From Amycolatopsis sp. NBC_00345 (GTDB taxonomy: Bacteria; Actinomycetota; Actinomycetes; Mycobacteriales; Pseudonocardiaceae): a stretch of 64,000 bases of DNA. The stretch is taken from positions 10,106,001-10,170,000 of the forward strand of contig NZ_CP107995.1 in NCBI RefSeq assembly GCF_036116635.1, given 5' to 3'. A program made the position numbers and the translations under genes. The notes under the pieces are model-generated. The model was not told where the DNA came from. It did not search any database and saw nothing but the letters and a program-made list of their open reading frames with translations. The first letter of the stretch is position 1. Each line of letters begins with the position of its first letter. This document shows, one piece after another, positions 43,163-51,452 of the stretch.

Positions 43163-45747
43163 CCGGCCGCCCCGTGCAGCTTCGCCAGCTCGGTCTGGTG
43201 GTCACGCACCTGCGAGCCCGCGGCCGGGAACGGCTGCCACTCGCCGGTGGCCGACAGCACCCAGCAACGCGTGGTCGGGTCGAGCGCCGAGTCGAGCACG
43301 GCGTCCAGCTGCTGCGTCAGCTTCGGGTCCTTGACCCGCACCAGCGCCTCGATCCGGCGGTCCAGGTTGCGGTGCATCATGTCCGCGCTGCCGATCCAGT
43401 GCGTGCCGCCCGCGCGGAAGTGGAACACCCGCGAGTGCTCCAGGAACCGGCCGAGGATCGACCGGACGCGGATGTTCTCGCTCAGCCCCTCCACTCCCGG
43501 CTTCAGCGAGCAGATCCCGCGCACCACCACGTCGACCTGCACGCCGGCCTGCGACGCGTGGTACAGCGCGTCGATCACCTGCTCGTCGACCAGTGAGTTG
43601 CACTTGATCCGGATCCCGGCCCGCTGCCCGGCGCGGGCCAGCTCGATCTCCTCGCCGATCGCGCGCACGATGCCGCGGCGGATGCCGTGCGGCGACGTGA
43701 GCAGCGTCCGGTAGGTGTCCTGGCGCGAGTAGCCGGTGAGGACGTTGAACAGGTCGGTGATGTCCGCGCCGACGCTCGGGTCGGCCGTGAGCAGGCCGAG
43801 GTCTTCGTACAGGCGCGCGGTCTTCGGGTTGTAGTTGCCGGTGCCGATGTGGCAGTAGCGGCGGATCGTGGCGCCTTCCTGCCGCACCACCATCGAGACC
43901 TTGCAGTGCGTCTTCAGGCCCACGAGGCCGTACACCACGTGCACGCCCGCGCGCTCCAGCGTGCGCGCCCAGGCGATGTTGGCCTGCTCGTCGAAGCGCG
44001 CCTTGATCTCCACCAGCGCCACGACCTGCTTGCCGGCCTCGGCGGCGTCGATCAGCGCGTCGACGATCGGGGAGTCACCTGAGGTGCGGTACAGCGTCTG
44101 CTTGATCGCCAGCACCTTCGAGTCGGCCGCGGCCTGCTCGATGAAGCGCTGCACGCTGGTGGAGAACGAGTCGTACGGGTGGTGCACCAGCACGTCGCCC
44201 TCGCGCAGCGTCGCGAACACGCTCTTCGGCGTCTCGCGTTCGCCGAACGCCGGGTGCGTCGCCGGCACGAACGGCCGGTCCTTGAGCTCCTTGCGGTCCA
44301 CACCGGACAGCTGGAACAGGCAGGTCAGGTCCAGCAGGCCGGGCACCTCGACGACGTCGGCCGGGTCCACTTCCAGCTCGCGCAGCAGCAGTTCGAGCAT
44401 GTGCTCGCTCATGTCCTGCGCGACCTCGAGCCGGACCGGCGGGCCGAACCGGCGCTGGGCCAGCTCACGCTCCAGCGCCTGCAGGAGGTCCTCGTCGCGG
44501 TCCTCTTCGACCTCGAAGTCGGCGTTGCGGGTGACGCGGAAGATGTGGTGCTCGATCACCTCCATGCCGGTGAACAGCTCGCCGAGGTGCGCGGCGATGA
44601 GCTCTTCGAGCGGCAGGAACGTGGCCGTGCGGTTGGTCCGTTCCTGTTCCACCCGCATCAGCCGGGGCACGTTGCTGGGCACCTTCACCCGTGCGAAGCG
44701 CTCGGTCCCGCCCTGCGGGTCCCGCACCGTCACCGCGAGGTTCAGCGACAGGCCGGAGATGTACGGGAACGGGTGCGCCGGGTCGACCGCCAGCGGTGTG
44801 AGCACCGGGAAGATCTGCTCGGAGAAGTAGCTGGACAGCCGCAGCTGGTCGGCCCCGGCGAGGTCGGTCCAGCCGACGATCCGGATGTCCTGCTCCGCCA
44901 GCTGCGGGCGCAGGTGCTCTTCGAACGCGGCCGTATGCCGCTCCACCAGGTCCTGGTTGCGCTTGGCGATGTAGTCCAGCTGCTCGCGCGGGGTGAGCCC
45001 GTCCGCGCTGCGCACCGGCAGGCCCGTTTCGTCGCGGCGCTTCAGGCCGGCCACGCGGACCATGTAGAACTCGTCCAAATTGGACGCGAAGATGGCCAGG
45101 AACTTCGCCCGTTCGAGCAAGGCCTGCGACTCGTCCTCGGCCAGCGCGAGCACCCGCGCGTTGAAGTCCTGCCAGGAGAGCTCCCGGTTGAAGTACCGGT
45201 CGTCGGGCAGGGTTTCCACCGGTGTCGGCGCGGTCGAGGTGACGGCCGGCGGCGCGGACGGCACGGCGCGGAACTCCTCGCCCGCGGCCTCCTTCGCGGA
45301 CGCGGCGGCGCTCGCCGCGGAGGCGCGGGCGGTGATCTTCGCGAGCGCGGACTTGCCAGACCCGCTCTTGGCACCCGTGTTCTTGGACGCCCGGCTCTTC
45401 GGCGTCGCGGGCTTCGAGGCCGAGGACCGCAGCGCGGCGGACTTCGACAGGGCGCTCTTCGGCTCGCTCTTCGACGCGGAGCTGTCCGTGGCCGTCTTCC
45501 GGGCGGCGGCGGAGACACCGGCGCCGGCCGCGGTGGTGCGCGCGGCCGTCGCCTTGGCGGAACCCGGGCCCGTGGACTTCGGGGCCGCTTCGCCGGTGGC
45601 CCTGCTCGTGACCGTCTTCCGGGCGGCCGTGGTCCGGCGGGGAGCGGGGTCCTTCGCGGCCGGCTTCGCCGCGTTGGTCCCGCGCCGCCGGGCCGGCTGA
45701 CCGCTACGGGCTGGAGTGCTGCCGTCGTCTGTGCTCACGAGACCCAT
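43159..45747 (-). CDS. ppk: polyphosphate kinase 1 with histone-like N-terminal tail
   Basis: Transfers the ATP gamma-phosphate to polyphosphate. 862 residues, about 120-150 longer than usual. The catalytic part begins near residue 185 with YFNRELSWQDFNARVLALAED and contains IASNLDEFYMVRVAG, the phospho-histidine region VGLKTHCKVSMVVRQEG and GTGNYNPKTARLYEDLGLLTAD. Residues 1-170 are a low-complexity Ala/Lys/Ser/Thr/Arg tail (KTVTSRATGEAAPKSTG; SKNTGAKSGSGKSALAK) very like the C-terminal tail of HupB. The tail may bind DNA or polyphosphate; this is inference. Between cofC and mutT1 on the same strand, as in mycobacteria. Confidence 0.95.
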   Translation of the reverse strand: MGLVSTDDGSTPARSGQPARRRGTNAAKPAAKDPAPRRTTAARKTVTSRATGEAAPKSTGPGSAKATAARTTAAGAGVSAAARKTATDSSASKSEPKSALSKSAALRSSASKPATPKSRASKNTGAKSGSGKSALAKITARASAASAAASAKEAAGEEFRAVPSAPPAVTSTAPTPVETLPDDRYFNRELSWQDFNARVLALAEDESQALLERAKFLAIFASNLDEFYMVRVAGLKRRDETGLPVRSADGLTPREQLDYIAKRNQDLVERHTAAFEEHLRPQLAEQDIRIVGWTDLAGADQLRLSSYFSEQIFPVLTPLAVDPAHPFPYISGLSLNLAVTVRDPQGGTERFARVKVPSNVPRLMRVEQERTNRTATFLPLEELIAAHLGELFTGMEVIEHHIFRVTRNADFEVEEDRDEDLLQALERELAQRRFGPPVRLEVAQDMSEHMLELLLRELEVDPADVVEVPGLLDLTCLFQLSGVDRKELKDRPFVPATHPAFGERETPKSVFATLREGDVLVHHPYDSFSTSVQRFIEQAAADSKVLAIKQTLYRTSGDSPIVDALIDAAEAGKQVVALVEIKARFDEQANIAWARTLERAGVHVVYGLVGLKTHCKVSMVVRQEGATIRRYCHIGTGNYNPKTARLYEDLGLLTADPSVGADITDLFNVLTGYSRQDTYRTLLTSPHGIRRGIVRAIGEEIELARAGQRAGIRIKCNSLVDEQVIDALYHASQAGVQVDVVVRGICSLKPGVEGLSENIRVRSILGRFLEHSRVFHFRAGGTHWIGSADMMHRNLDRRIEALVRVKDPKLTQQLDAVLDSALDPTTRCWVLSATGEWQPFPAAGSQVRDHQTELAKLHGAAG

Positions 45748-45802
45748 TGTTCACTACAAAGCTACTGATTGCGCAGACCACGGTGAAGGTCAAATGAACA
45801 GC

Positions 45803-46438
45803 TCAGCCCAGCGGCACGCACGCCGTTCCGAGCACCGCCGCGGTGTGCTCCCCGACACCGAGTGAACAGGCGTGCCCGAGGTCCTCGGGGGTGTCCACGT
45901 CGCTGCGCAGGGAGATCAGCCCGCCGGCCAGCGGGGTGGCGCCGGAGCGGGTGTGCAGGCCCGCGGAGCCGACGCCGAACCGCGGGTCGAGCGGCGCGCC
46001 GGGTGCCGACAGCAACAGCGTCGTGCCGGTGCCCTGACGGTCGGCGACGAACGCGCGCCGTCCCGCCGCTTCGCCCAGCGCCGTGGACAAATCGCCCGGG
46101 CGCAGGGCGGGCAGGTCGGCCTGCAGCGCGCCGATCACCCCGCCGGGTGAGGCCGTTCGCAGCAGCGCTTCGCCGTGCCGGAGCGCCTCGTTGAGCCCGG
46201 GCACCTCAGGCTCGGGGACGATTTCCGCGCCGAGTGCGGCCAATTCGGACACCGCCGCCGGGTCCGCCGCGACCACCAGCACCCGCCGGACGTGCGCGGC
46301 CGCCGTCACCGCCGCCAGCGTGTCGTACGCCAGCGCCAGTACCAGGTCGGGGTGCCGTTCGTCGGCGAGTGCGCCCCGCAGCCGCGACTTGCCGTCGCGC
46401 GGGTGTTTCAAGGGCACGATCAGGTCCACGTCCACCTG
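45803..46438 (-). CDS. cofC: 2-phospho-L-lactate/phosphoenolpyruvate guanylyltransferase
   Basis: 211 residues. Activates phospholactate or, in actinobacteria (FbiD, Rv2983), phosphoenolpyruvate with GTP for coenzyme F420 synthesis. Nucleotidyltransferase fold: DLIVPLKHPRDGKSRL at the N-terminus, GVIGALQADLPALRPGDLSTAL with the metal-binding Asp, FVADRQGTGTTLLLS, and DVDTPEDLGHA at the end. GTG start at 46438, divergent from plsC. Supplies the cofactor used by LLM oxidoreductases such as the pair at 10-11.6 kb. Confidence 0.92.
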   Translation of the reverse strand, partial: QVDVDLIVPLKHPRDGKSRLRGALADERHPDLVLALAYDTLAAVTAAAHVRRVLVVAADPAAVSELAALGAEIVPEPEVPGLNEALRHGEALLRTASPGGVIGALQADLPALRPGDLSTALGEAAGRRAFVADRQGTGTTLLLSAPGAPLDPRFGVGSAGLHTRSGATPLAGGLISLRSDVDTPEDLGHACSLGVGEHTAAVLGTACVPLG

Positions 46439-46546
46439 TCCATCTTTACCCGAAACCGCCGCCGCCCGTGGTGAGCACACCCTCCCTGGACTGCGCGAAC
46501 CGGCGCGCGGCAGGATCAGCACGAGTGCGAGTTCGAGGAGGAGACA

Positions 46547-47251
46547 TTGACACGGCGTGAGAAGGGCGGCTTCTGGGTGGGACTGGCCGCCGCTGTGTTC
46601 TACCCGTTGACGGCGATCGGCAAGCGGGTCCAGATCGGTACGGAGAAGGTGCCGCGCCAAGGCCCGGCGGTGCTGGTGCTGAACCACATCTCGCACCTCG
46701 ACCCCGTGGTCGACGCGGTGTTCGTGCACCGGCTGAAGCGGGTTCCGCGGTTCTTCCTCAAGGAGAGCCTGCGCCACGTCCCGGTGCTCGGGAAGATCGT
46801 GGACGGCTCGGGCCAGATCCCGGTGTCGCGGGGTTCGAGCGCGGCCGGCGACAGCCTCAAGGCCGCCCACCAGGCGCTGGACGAGGGCAAGGTCATCGTC
46901 ATCTACCCCGAGGGCACCATCACGAAGGACCCCGAGGGCTGGCCGAAGGACGCGTTCACCGGGGCTGCGCGGCTGGCGTTGCAGAACGACGTCCCGGTGA
47001 TCCCGATCGCGCGCTGGGGCACGAACGAGATCTTCAACGGCTACACGAAGAAGTTCACGCCGCTGCCGCGCAAGACCGTGACGCACCTGGTCGGCGACCC
47101 GATCGACCTGTCGGCCTACGAGGGCGCGAACCCGCGCAGCGCGTCGACCCTGCGTGCGGTGACCGAGCTGATGATGGACGAGGTCACGCGGCTGCTGGCG
47201 GAGATCAGACACGAGGAGCCGCCGTCGAAGAAGCCGGAGGACGGCGCCTGA
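46547..47251 (+). CDS. plsC: 1-acyl-sn-glycerol-3-phosphate acyltransferase (PlsC family)
   Basis: 234 residues, phospholipid synthesis at the membrane. HX4D motif in LNHISHLDPVVDAVFV, second block FFLKESLRHVPVLGKI, third YPEGTITKDPEGWPKDAFTGAARLAL, fourth VPVIPIARWG. TTG start at 46547, fixed by GAGGAGGAG seven bases upstream; no ATG/GTG alternative keeps the conserved N-terminus. Stop overlaps the gpsA start (TGATG). The product pathway is continuous with gpsA, which makes glycerol-3-phosphate. Confidence 0.93.
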   Translation: MTRREKGGFWVGLAAAVFYPLTAIGKRVQIGTEKVPRQGPAVLVLNHISHLDPVVDAVFVHRLKRVPRFFLKESLRHVPVLGKIVDGSGQIPVSRGSSAAGDSLKAAHQALDEGKVIVIYPEGTITKDPEGWPKDAFTGAARLALQNDVPVIPIARWGTNEIFNGYTKKFTPLPRKTVTHLVGDPIDLSAYEGANPRSASTLRAVTELMMDEVTRLLAEIRHEEPPSKKPEDGA

Positions 47252-48276
47252 TGGCCGCTTTCGCCGCCGACGTCCAGCGCGTCACCGTGCTGGGCGCCGG
47301 CTCGTGGGGCACCGCGTTCGCGAAGGTGCTCGGCGACGCCGGCCGGGACGTGACGATGTGGGCGCGCCGGGAGTCCGTCGCCGGGGAGATCCGCTCGGCG
47401 CACACGAACTCCTCGTACCTGCCCGGCGTCCGGCTGCCCGAGCGCATCACGGCGACGGCGGACGCCGCGGCGGCGCTGGACGGCGCCCAGGCCGTGGTGC
47501 TGGGCGTGCCGAGCCAGAGCCTGCGCGCGAACCTCACCGCGTGGCAGCCGCTGCTGCCCCGCGAGGCGATCCTGGTGAGCCTCGCCAAGGGCGTCGAGCT
47601 GGGCACGCTGAAGCGGATGAGCGAGGTCATCGCGGAGCTGGCGCAGGTGCCCGCGGACGAGATCGTGGTGGTGTCGGGGCCGAACCTGGCCCGGGAGATC
47701 GCCGCGTCCCAGCCGGCCGCGGGGGTGCTCGCGTGCGCCGACCACGAGCGCGCGATCGCGGTGCAGCGGGCCGTTTCCAATCAGTACTTCCGGCCGTACA
47801 CCAACACGGACGTGGTCGGCTGCGAGCTGGGCGGGGCGTGCAAGAACGTGATCGCGCTGAGCTGCGGCATGGCCGCGGGCATGGGCCTCGGCGCCAACAC
47901 GATGGCGACGCTGATCACCCGCGGGCTGGCAGAGATGGCGCGTCTCGGCGCGAAGCTCGGCGCGGACCCGCTGACGTTCGCCGGTCTCGCCGGACTCGGC
48001 GACCTGGTGGCGACGTGCTCGTCGCCGTTGTCGCGCAACCGCACCTTCGGTGAGCGGCTGGGCCGGGGCGACACGCTGGAACAGGCGCAGGCCGCGGCCG
48101 GCGGCCAGGTGGCCGAGGGCGTCGCGTCGTGCTCGTCGATCCGCGCGCTGGCCCAGAGCCTGGGCGTCGATATGCCCATCACGGACGCGATGCACCGCGT
48201 CTGCCACGAGGGTGTCGACCCTCGCCAGGCGGGCGCGGAGCTGCTGGGGCGGTCGCAGAAACACGAGTGGAGCTGA
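47251..48276 (+). CDS. gpsA: NAD(P)-dependent glycerol-3-phosphate dehydrogenase
   Basis: 341 residues. Makes sn-glycerol-3-phosphate for phospholipids. Rossmann motif VLGAGSWGTAFAKVLGDAG, SLAKGVELGTLKRMSE, VSGPNLAREIA, the catalytic Lys in ELGGACKNVIALSCGMAAGMGLGANT, and GLAGLGDLVATCSSPLSRN. Translationally coupled to plsC. Ends before a large hairpin. Confidence 0.96.
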   Translation: MAAFAADVQRVTVLGAGSWGTAFAKVLGDAGRDVTMWARRESVAGEIRSAHTNSSYLPGVRLPERITATADAAAALDGAQAVVLGVPSQSLRANLTAWQPLLPREAILVSLAKGVELGTLKRMSEVIAELAQVPADEIVVVSGPNLAREIAASQPAAGVLACADHERAIAVQRAVSNQYFRPYTNTDVVGCELGGACKNVIALSCGMAAGMGLGANTMATLITRGLAEMARLGAKLGADPLTFAGLAGLGDLVATCSSPLSRNRTFGERLGRGDTLEQAQAAAGGQVAEGVASCSSIRALAQSLGVDMPITDAMHRVCHEGVDPRQAGAELLGRSQKHEWS

Positions 48277-48279
48277 ACT

Positions 48280-48328
48280 GCTCGTGAGTGTTGATGACGG
48301 TTAGAACCGTCATAGCCACTCACGAGCG
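48280..48328 (+). terminator. plsC-gpsA terminator hairpin
   Basis: Long palindrome: GCTCGTGAGTG (48280-48290) with CACTCACGAGC (48318-48328), inner ATGACGGTT with AACCGTCAT, central AG. No T-run. Nearly perfect double stem. Confidence 0.75.
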
Positions 48329-48401
48329 GTTCCTGGGCCCGGCCGGGTCCAGGGGGTGGGACGGGTTGACCGGGGCCGGTGGCGCTGGTTCGCTGTACGG
48401 C

Positions 48402-48485
48402 ATGTCGACGTGCCTGATGACCGTGTGGCCGGGGTCCTGTGACCTCCGCCCCGTCATGTGCGCGTCGTGTCGCTCCTGTCGGTGA
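48402..48485 (+). CDS. cysteine-rich leader peptide upstream of cysteine dioxygenase
   Basis: 27-codon ORF, ATG at 48402, stop TGA at 48483-48485, 51 bp before the cysteine dioxygenase ATG. It has five cysteines (positions 4, 13, 20, 23, 26), clustered in the C-terminal CASCRSCR just before the stop. An internal ATG at 48417 would give a 22-codon form starting MTVWPGSCDL. Actinobacteria use short Cys-rich ORFs before sulfur genes as cysteine sensors; the position before an enzyme that destroys cysteine fits this. No strong promoter or ribosome-binding site can be assigned. Confidence 0.6.
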   Translation: MSTCLMTVWPGSCDLRPVMCASCRSCR

Positions 48486-48536
48486 ACCCCGCCCCGGCCC
48501 AGCTCTTCTCTTCTTTCCTTCTGTGAGGACAGTTCC

Positions 48537-49016
48537 ATGTTCGCCGTTCCGGACAACACCCTGCTGCGTCCCGAGAACCCCGCCCTGCGCCACCCGGTCC
48601 GCGTCGCCATCGAGGTGGCCGCCGACCGGGACCGCTGGGGCGGCCTGCTCCGCTACGACCCCGACGAGCGCTTCTCGGCGCTGGTCTCCCGCGAGGACGG
48701 CCAGGAGATCTGGCTGCTCGGCTGGCTGCCCGGCCAGCACACGGACCTGCACGACCACGTCTTCGCGACCGGCGCGTTCACGGTCGTCTCGGGCCGGCTG
48801 AGCGAGACAGTCGCGCGCCGCGCCCCCGGCGGCCGCGCCGTGACCGAGGTGCACGCCCTCTCCGCGGGCCAGTCGCGCGTCTTCGGCCCCGGCTACGTCC
48901 ACGAGGTCCGCAACGACGGTCCCGACCCGGCCATCAGCATCCACGTCTACCGCGACGGTCCCCGCGACATGCGCCCGTACCACCTGGACCCGCTGGGCGG
49001 GCCGATCCGGGACTGA
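48537..49016 (+). CDS. cysteine dioxygenase family protein (copy 2)
   Basis: 159-residue cupin. Fe ligands in GQHTDLHDHVFATGAFTVVSGRL (HxH) and the distal His in GYVHEVRNDG. Oxidises cysteine to cysteine sulfinate by family. ATG at 48537 with GAGGAC nine bases ahead. A cysteine-rich leader ORF lies 51 bp upstream. Only distantly related to the copy at 33.8 kb. Monocistronic, before the convergent asparaginase gene. Confidence 0.85.
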   Translation: MFAVPDNTLLRPENPALRHPVRVAIEVAADRDRWGGLLRYDPDERFSALVSREDGQEIWLLGWLPGQHTDLHDHVFATGAFTVVSGRLSETVARRAPGGRAVTEVHALSAGQSRVFGPGYVHEVRNDGPDPAISIHVYRDGPRDMRPYHLDPLGGPIRD

Positions 49017-49116
49017 GCCCGCGGCTGTGTCCGCGGTGGAAGTTCTTTACTGGCATAGGACACAACCGGTTGCCGGTACGAAAGTCCCGTTCGTGCGGCC
49101 GTGAACCCGCGCCCGG

Positions 49117-50112
49117 TCAGCGGTCCAGGTCACCGCGGAGCCGGAACTCCGCCTCGATCCGGGACCGCGACGCGCCGCCCGCCAGCAGGAGCTGCAGGAG
49201 GACCCGGGACTTGCGCGGGCACAGCCACCCCGCCATCGTCGCGCCCATGCGGATCAGGCTGGACTCCGAGCCGTGGAAGCCGTAGGTGCCGCGGAAAGTC
49301 GGGCCGGCGCCGGTGCGGGACGCGATCACGACCGGGACTTCCGCGGCCGCGATCACGTCCGCCGTGCCCGTGGAAACGTGGCCGACGCCGCTGGCCGCGA
49401 AGACCACGCCGCGCGCGCCGCCCGCCAGTACCAACGACAACAGCTCACCCGAGTCCGCGGTGCCCGCCTCCAGCAGCGGCACCAGCCCGGAGAAGTCCGC
49501 GTCCGCCAACGGCAGCGCGGGCAGGCGTGGGGCGGACGGGTGGAGGTAGTGCACCGAGCCTTCCGCGACGAGGCCCAGCGGTCCCGCCGGCGTCGACGAG
49601 AACGCCTCCAGGTGGCTCGAATGGGACTTTCGCACCCAGCGCGCCGCGTGGACGTCGTCGTTGAACACGACCAGGGCGCCGCGGCTGCGCGGGGAGGCCG
49701 CGACGGTGAGCGACGCCAGCAGGTTCGCCGGTCCGTCCGCGCTCGGCAGGCTCGGGTTGCGCATCGCGCCGGTGACCACCACCGGCACGTCGTCGTGCGG
49801 CCAGGCCAGCTCGAAGAAGTACGCCGTCTCCTCCAGCGTGTCCGTGCCCTGCACCACGACGAACCCGGTCGCGCCGTCCGCGACCTGCTCGGATCCCCAG
49901 GCCAGGCAACGCGTCAAAGTGGCGTAGTCCATCGAGGCGCTGCCGATGGCCGCGAGCGTGGCCGCGCGCACGTCCATCGGCAGGTCGGTGCCCAGCCCGC
50001 CGAGCAGGTCGGCGGCGGACAGCCGCGGCACGACACCGTCCTCGATCCGGCCGCCGGGGGTCATCGAGATGGTGCCGCCCAGCGCGGCCACAGCGATCAA
50101 GGGACGAGTCAT
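49117..50112 (-). CDS. L-asparaginase (type I/II family)
   Basis: 331 residues. Hydrolyses asparagine to aspartate and ammonia. Both active-site threonine motifs are present: AVAALGGTISM at the N-terminus and VVVQGTDTLEETAYF (TDT), plus VVVTGAMRNPS. No signal peptide, so cytosolic. Compact C-terminal domain with GVVFAASGVGHVSTG. ATG at 50112. Upstream lie 19-bp direct repeats. Confidence 0.9.
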   Translation of the reverse strand: MTRPLIAVAALGGTISMTPGGRIEDGVVPRLSAADLLGGLGTDLPMDVRAATLAAIGSASMDYATLTRCLAWGSEQVADGATGFVVVQGTDTLEETAYFFELAWPHDDVPVVVTGAMRNPSLPSADGPANLLASLTVAASPRSRGALVVFNDDVHAARWVRKSHSSHLEAFSSTPAGPLGLVAEGSVHYLHPSAPRLPALPLADADFSGLVPLLEAGTADSGELLSLVLAGGARGVVFAASGVGHVSTGTADVIAAAEVPVVIASRTGAGPTFRGTYGFHGSESSLIRMGATMAGWLCPRKSRVLLQLLLAGGASRSRIEAEFRLRGDLDR

Positions 50113-50133
50113 GCCGCCACTCTAAGGAACTGT

Positions 50134-50177
50134 GAATCCGGCCAACAACAGGGAATCCGGCCAACAACAGGGAATCC
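50134..50177. repeat. 19-bp direct repeats GAATCCGGCCAACAACAGG
   Basis: Two perfect tandem copies starting at 50134 and 50153 and a truncated third (GAATCCAGG) at 50172. They sit between the asparaginase start and the methyltransferase stop. Could be an operator or simple slippage product. Confidence 0.8.
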
Positions 50178-50185
50178 AGGCGGCG

Positions 50186-51007
50186 TCAGGAAGCCTTCAC
50201 TGCCTGGAGCGTGTAGCTCGCCGCGAGCCGGCTCGGGTTCTCGCGCATGCGCCACTCGCCGCTCTCGTCCACGGCCATCTCGTTCGGCAACGCGTTCCAC
50301 GGGACGCTGTCGTGCTCGATGAACCCGGTCAGCGTCAAACCGTTGTCCAGCAGCGCCGTGATGATCTCGCCCAGCGAGTGGTTCCACGAGTGCGTGGTGG
50401 TGTTGCGAAGGGGCCGTTCGGTGTCGACGTAGGTGGAGTCGTCGTCCCACACCAGCGGCTCGTCGTGCTCGAAGTACTCGTACTTCGGCCACGCGCGCTC
50501 GGCCTCGTCGTCCAGGGCCCACATCATCGGGTGGGCCTCGCGCAGGAACAGCCGCCCGCCCGGACGCAGCAGCCGCGCCACCACCGAGGCCCAGTCCGCG
50601 ATCCTTGGCAGCCAGCACAGCGCGCCGATCCCGGTGTAGACCAGGTCGAACGAGCTTTCGCCGAAGACCTCGACGGCGGCGTAGGCGTTCGCCTCGTGGT
50701 AGTCGATGTCCGCGCCGGCGCCCGTCGCGAGCTTGCGCGCTTCGGCGAGCGACGCGGGCGAGAGGTCGAGGCCGGACATCCGCGCGCCCAGCCGGGACAG
50801 GGAAAGCGTGTCCGTGCCGATGTGGCACTGCAGGTGGACGCCGCGCTGCCCGGTGATGTCGCCGAGCCGCGGCCGGTCGAACCGCACCACGTCGCTGAGG
50901 AACTCCGGGTCGTCGAGGAACTTCCGCACGGAGTACAGCTCCGACGCCGCGTGCAGCGGCGCGCGCTCGTCCCAGTTGGCGCGGTTGACGTCGAAGGAGC
51001 CGGTCAC
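50186..51007 (-). CDS. class I SAM-dependent methyltransferase
   Basis: 273 residues. SAM-binding motif I QRGVHLQCHIGTDTLSLSRLGARMSGLDLS, motif II ANAYAAVEVFGESSFDLVYTGIGALCWLP, then LLRPGGRLFLREAHPMM. Such proteins are small-molecule methyltransferases; substrate unknown. GTG start at 51007 overlaps the stop of the upstream VOC gene (GTGA), so the pair is translationally coupled. Confidence 0.88.
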   Translation of the reverse strand: MTGSFDVNRANWDERAPLHAASELYSVRKFLDDPEFLSDVVRFDRPRLGDITGQRGVHLQCHIGTDTLSLSRLGARMSGLDLSPASLAEARKLATGAGADIDYHEANAYAAVEVFGESSFDLVYTGIGALCWLPRIADWASVVARLLRPGGRLFLREAHPMMWALDDEAERAWPKYEYFEHDEPLVWDDDSTYVDTERPLRNTTTHSWNHSLGEIITALLDNGLTLTGFIEHDSVPWNALPNEMAVDESGEWRMRENPSRLAASYTLQAVKAS

Positions 51008-51384
51008 GCCGTCGCCGCTTTTTCGGCCGCGCTGCGCTCCACGCAGAACTCGTTGCCTTCCGGGTCGCCCAGCACGACCCAGCCGGTGCCGTCCGGTCGC
51101 CGCTGATCGGCGACGAGGGCCGCGCCCGCCGCCAGCAGCCGCGTCACTTCCTCGTCGCGCGGGACGTCCGGGCGCAGGCAGACGTGCACGCGGTTCTTCA
51201 CCGTCTTGGGGTCCGGCACCTGCTTGAACAGCAGGTTGACGCCCGAGCCGAGTTCGATCAGCACCTCCTCGTCGCCAGGGAAGTCTTCGTCGGTCAGTGG
51301 CCGCGCGGTGACGACGCTCCAGAACTGTCCGAGCGCATACGCGTCCGGACAGTCGAAGGTGATGTTGTGCACTACCGAGGCCAT
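51004..51384 (-). CDS. VOC (glyoxalase-like) family protein
   Basis: 126 residues. Two beta-alpha-beta-beta-beta units: HNITFDCPDAYALGQFWSVVTARPL and VHVCLRPDVPRDEEVTRLLAAGAALVADQR, ending GWVVLGDPEGNEFCVE, the usual VOC C-terminus. Probable lyase, dioxygenase or resistance-type binding protein. ATG at 51384 is preferred (AGGAG four bases ahead); ATG at 51396 would add four residues. Confidence 0.85.
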   Translation of the reverse strand: MASVVHNITFDCPDAYALGQFWSVVTARPLTDEDFPGDEEVLIELGSGVNLLFKQVPDPKTVKNRVHVCLRPDVPRDEEVTRLLAAGAALVADQRRPDGTGWVVLGDPEGNEFCVERSAAEKAATA

Positions 51385-51452
51385 CAGGCTCCTCATGTCG
51401 ACCGGTTTGTGACGGAGTGTGCCGGAAACGGCCGTCGCCGGGCGATCGGTTT

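Noticed and set aside
49286..50322. Long plus-strand frame opposite asparaginase
   Set aside because: Asparaginase on the minus strand has both catalytic threonine motifs; the opposite frame has none.
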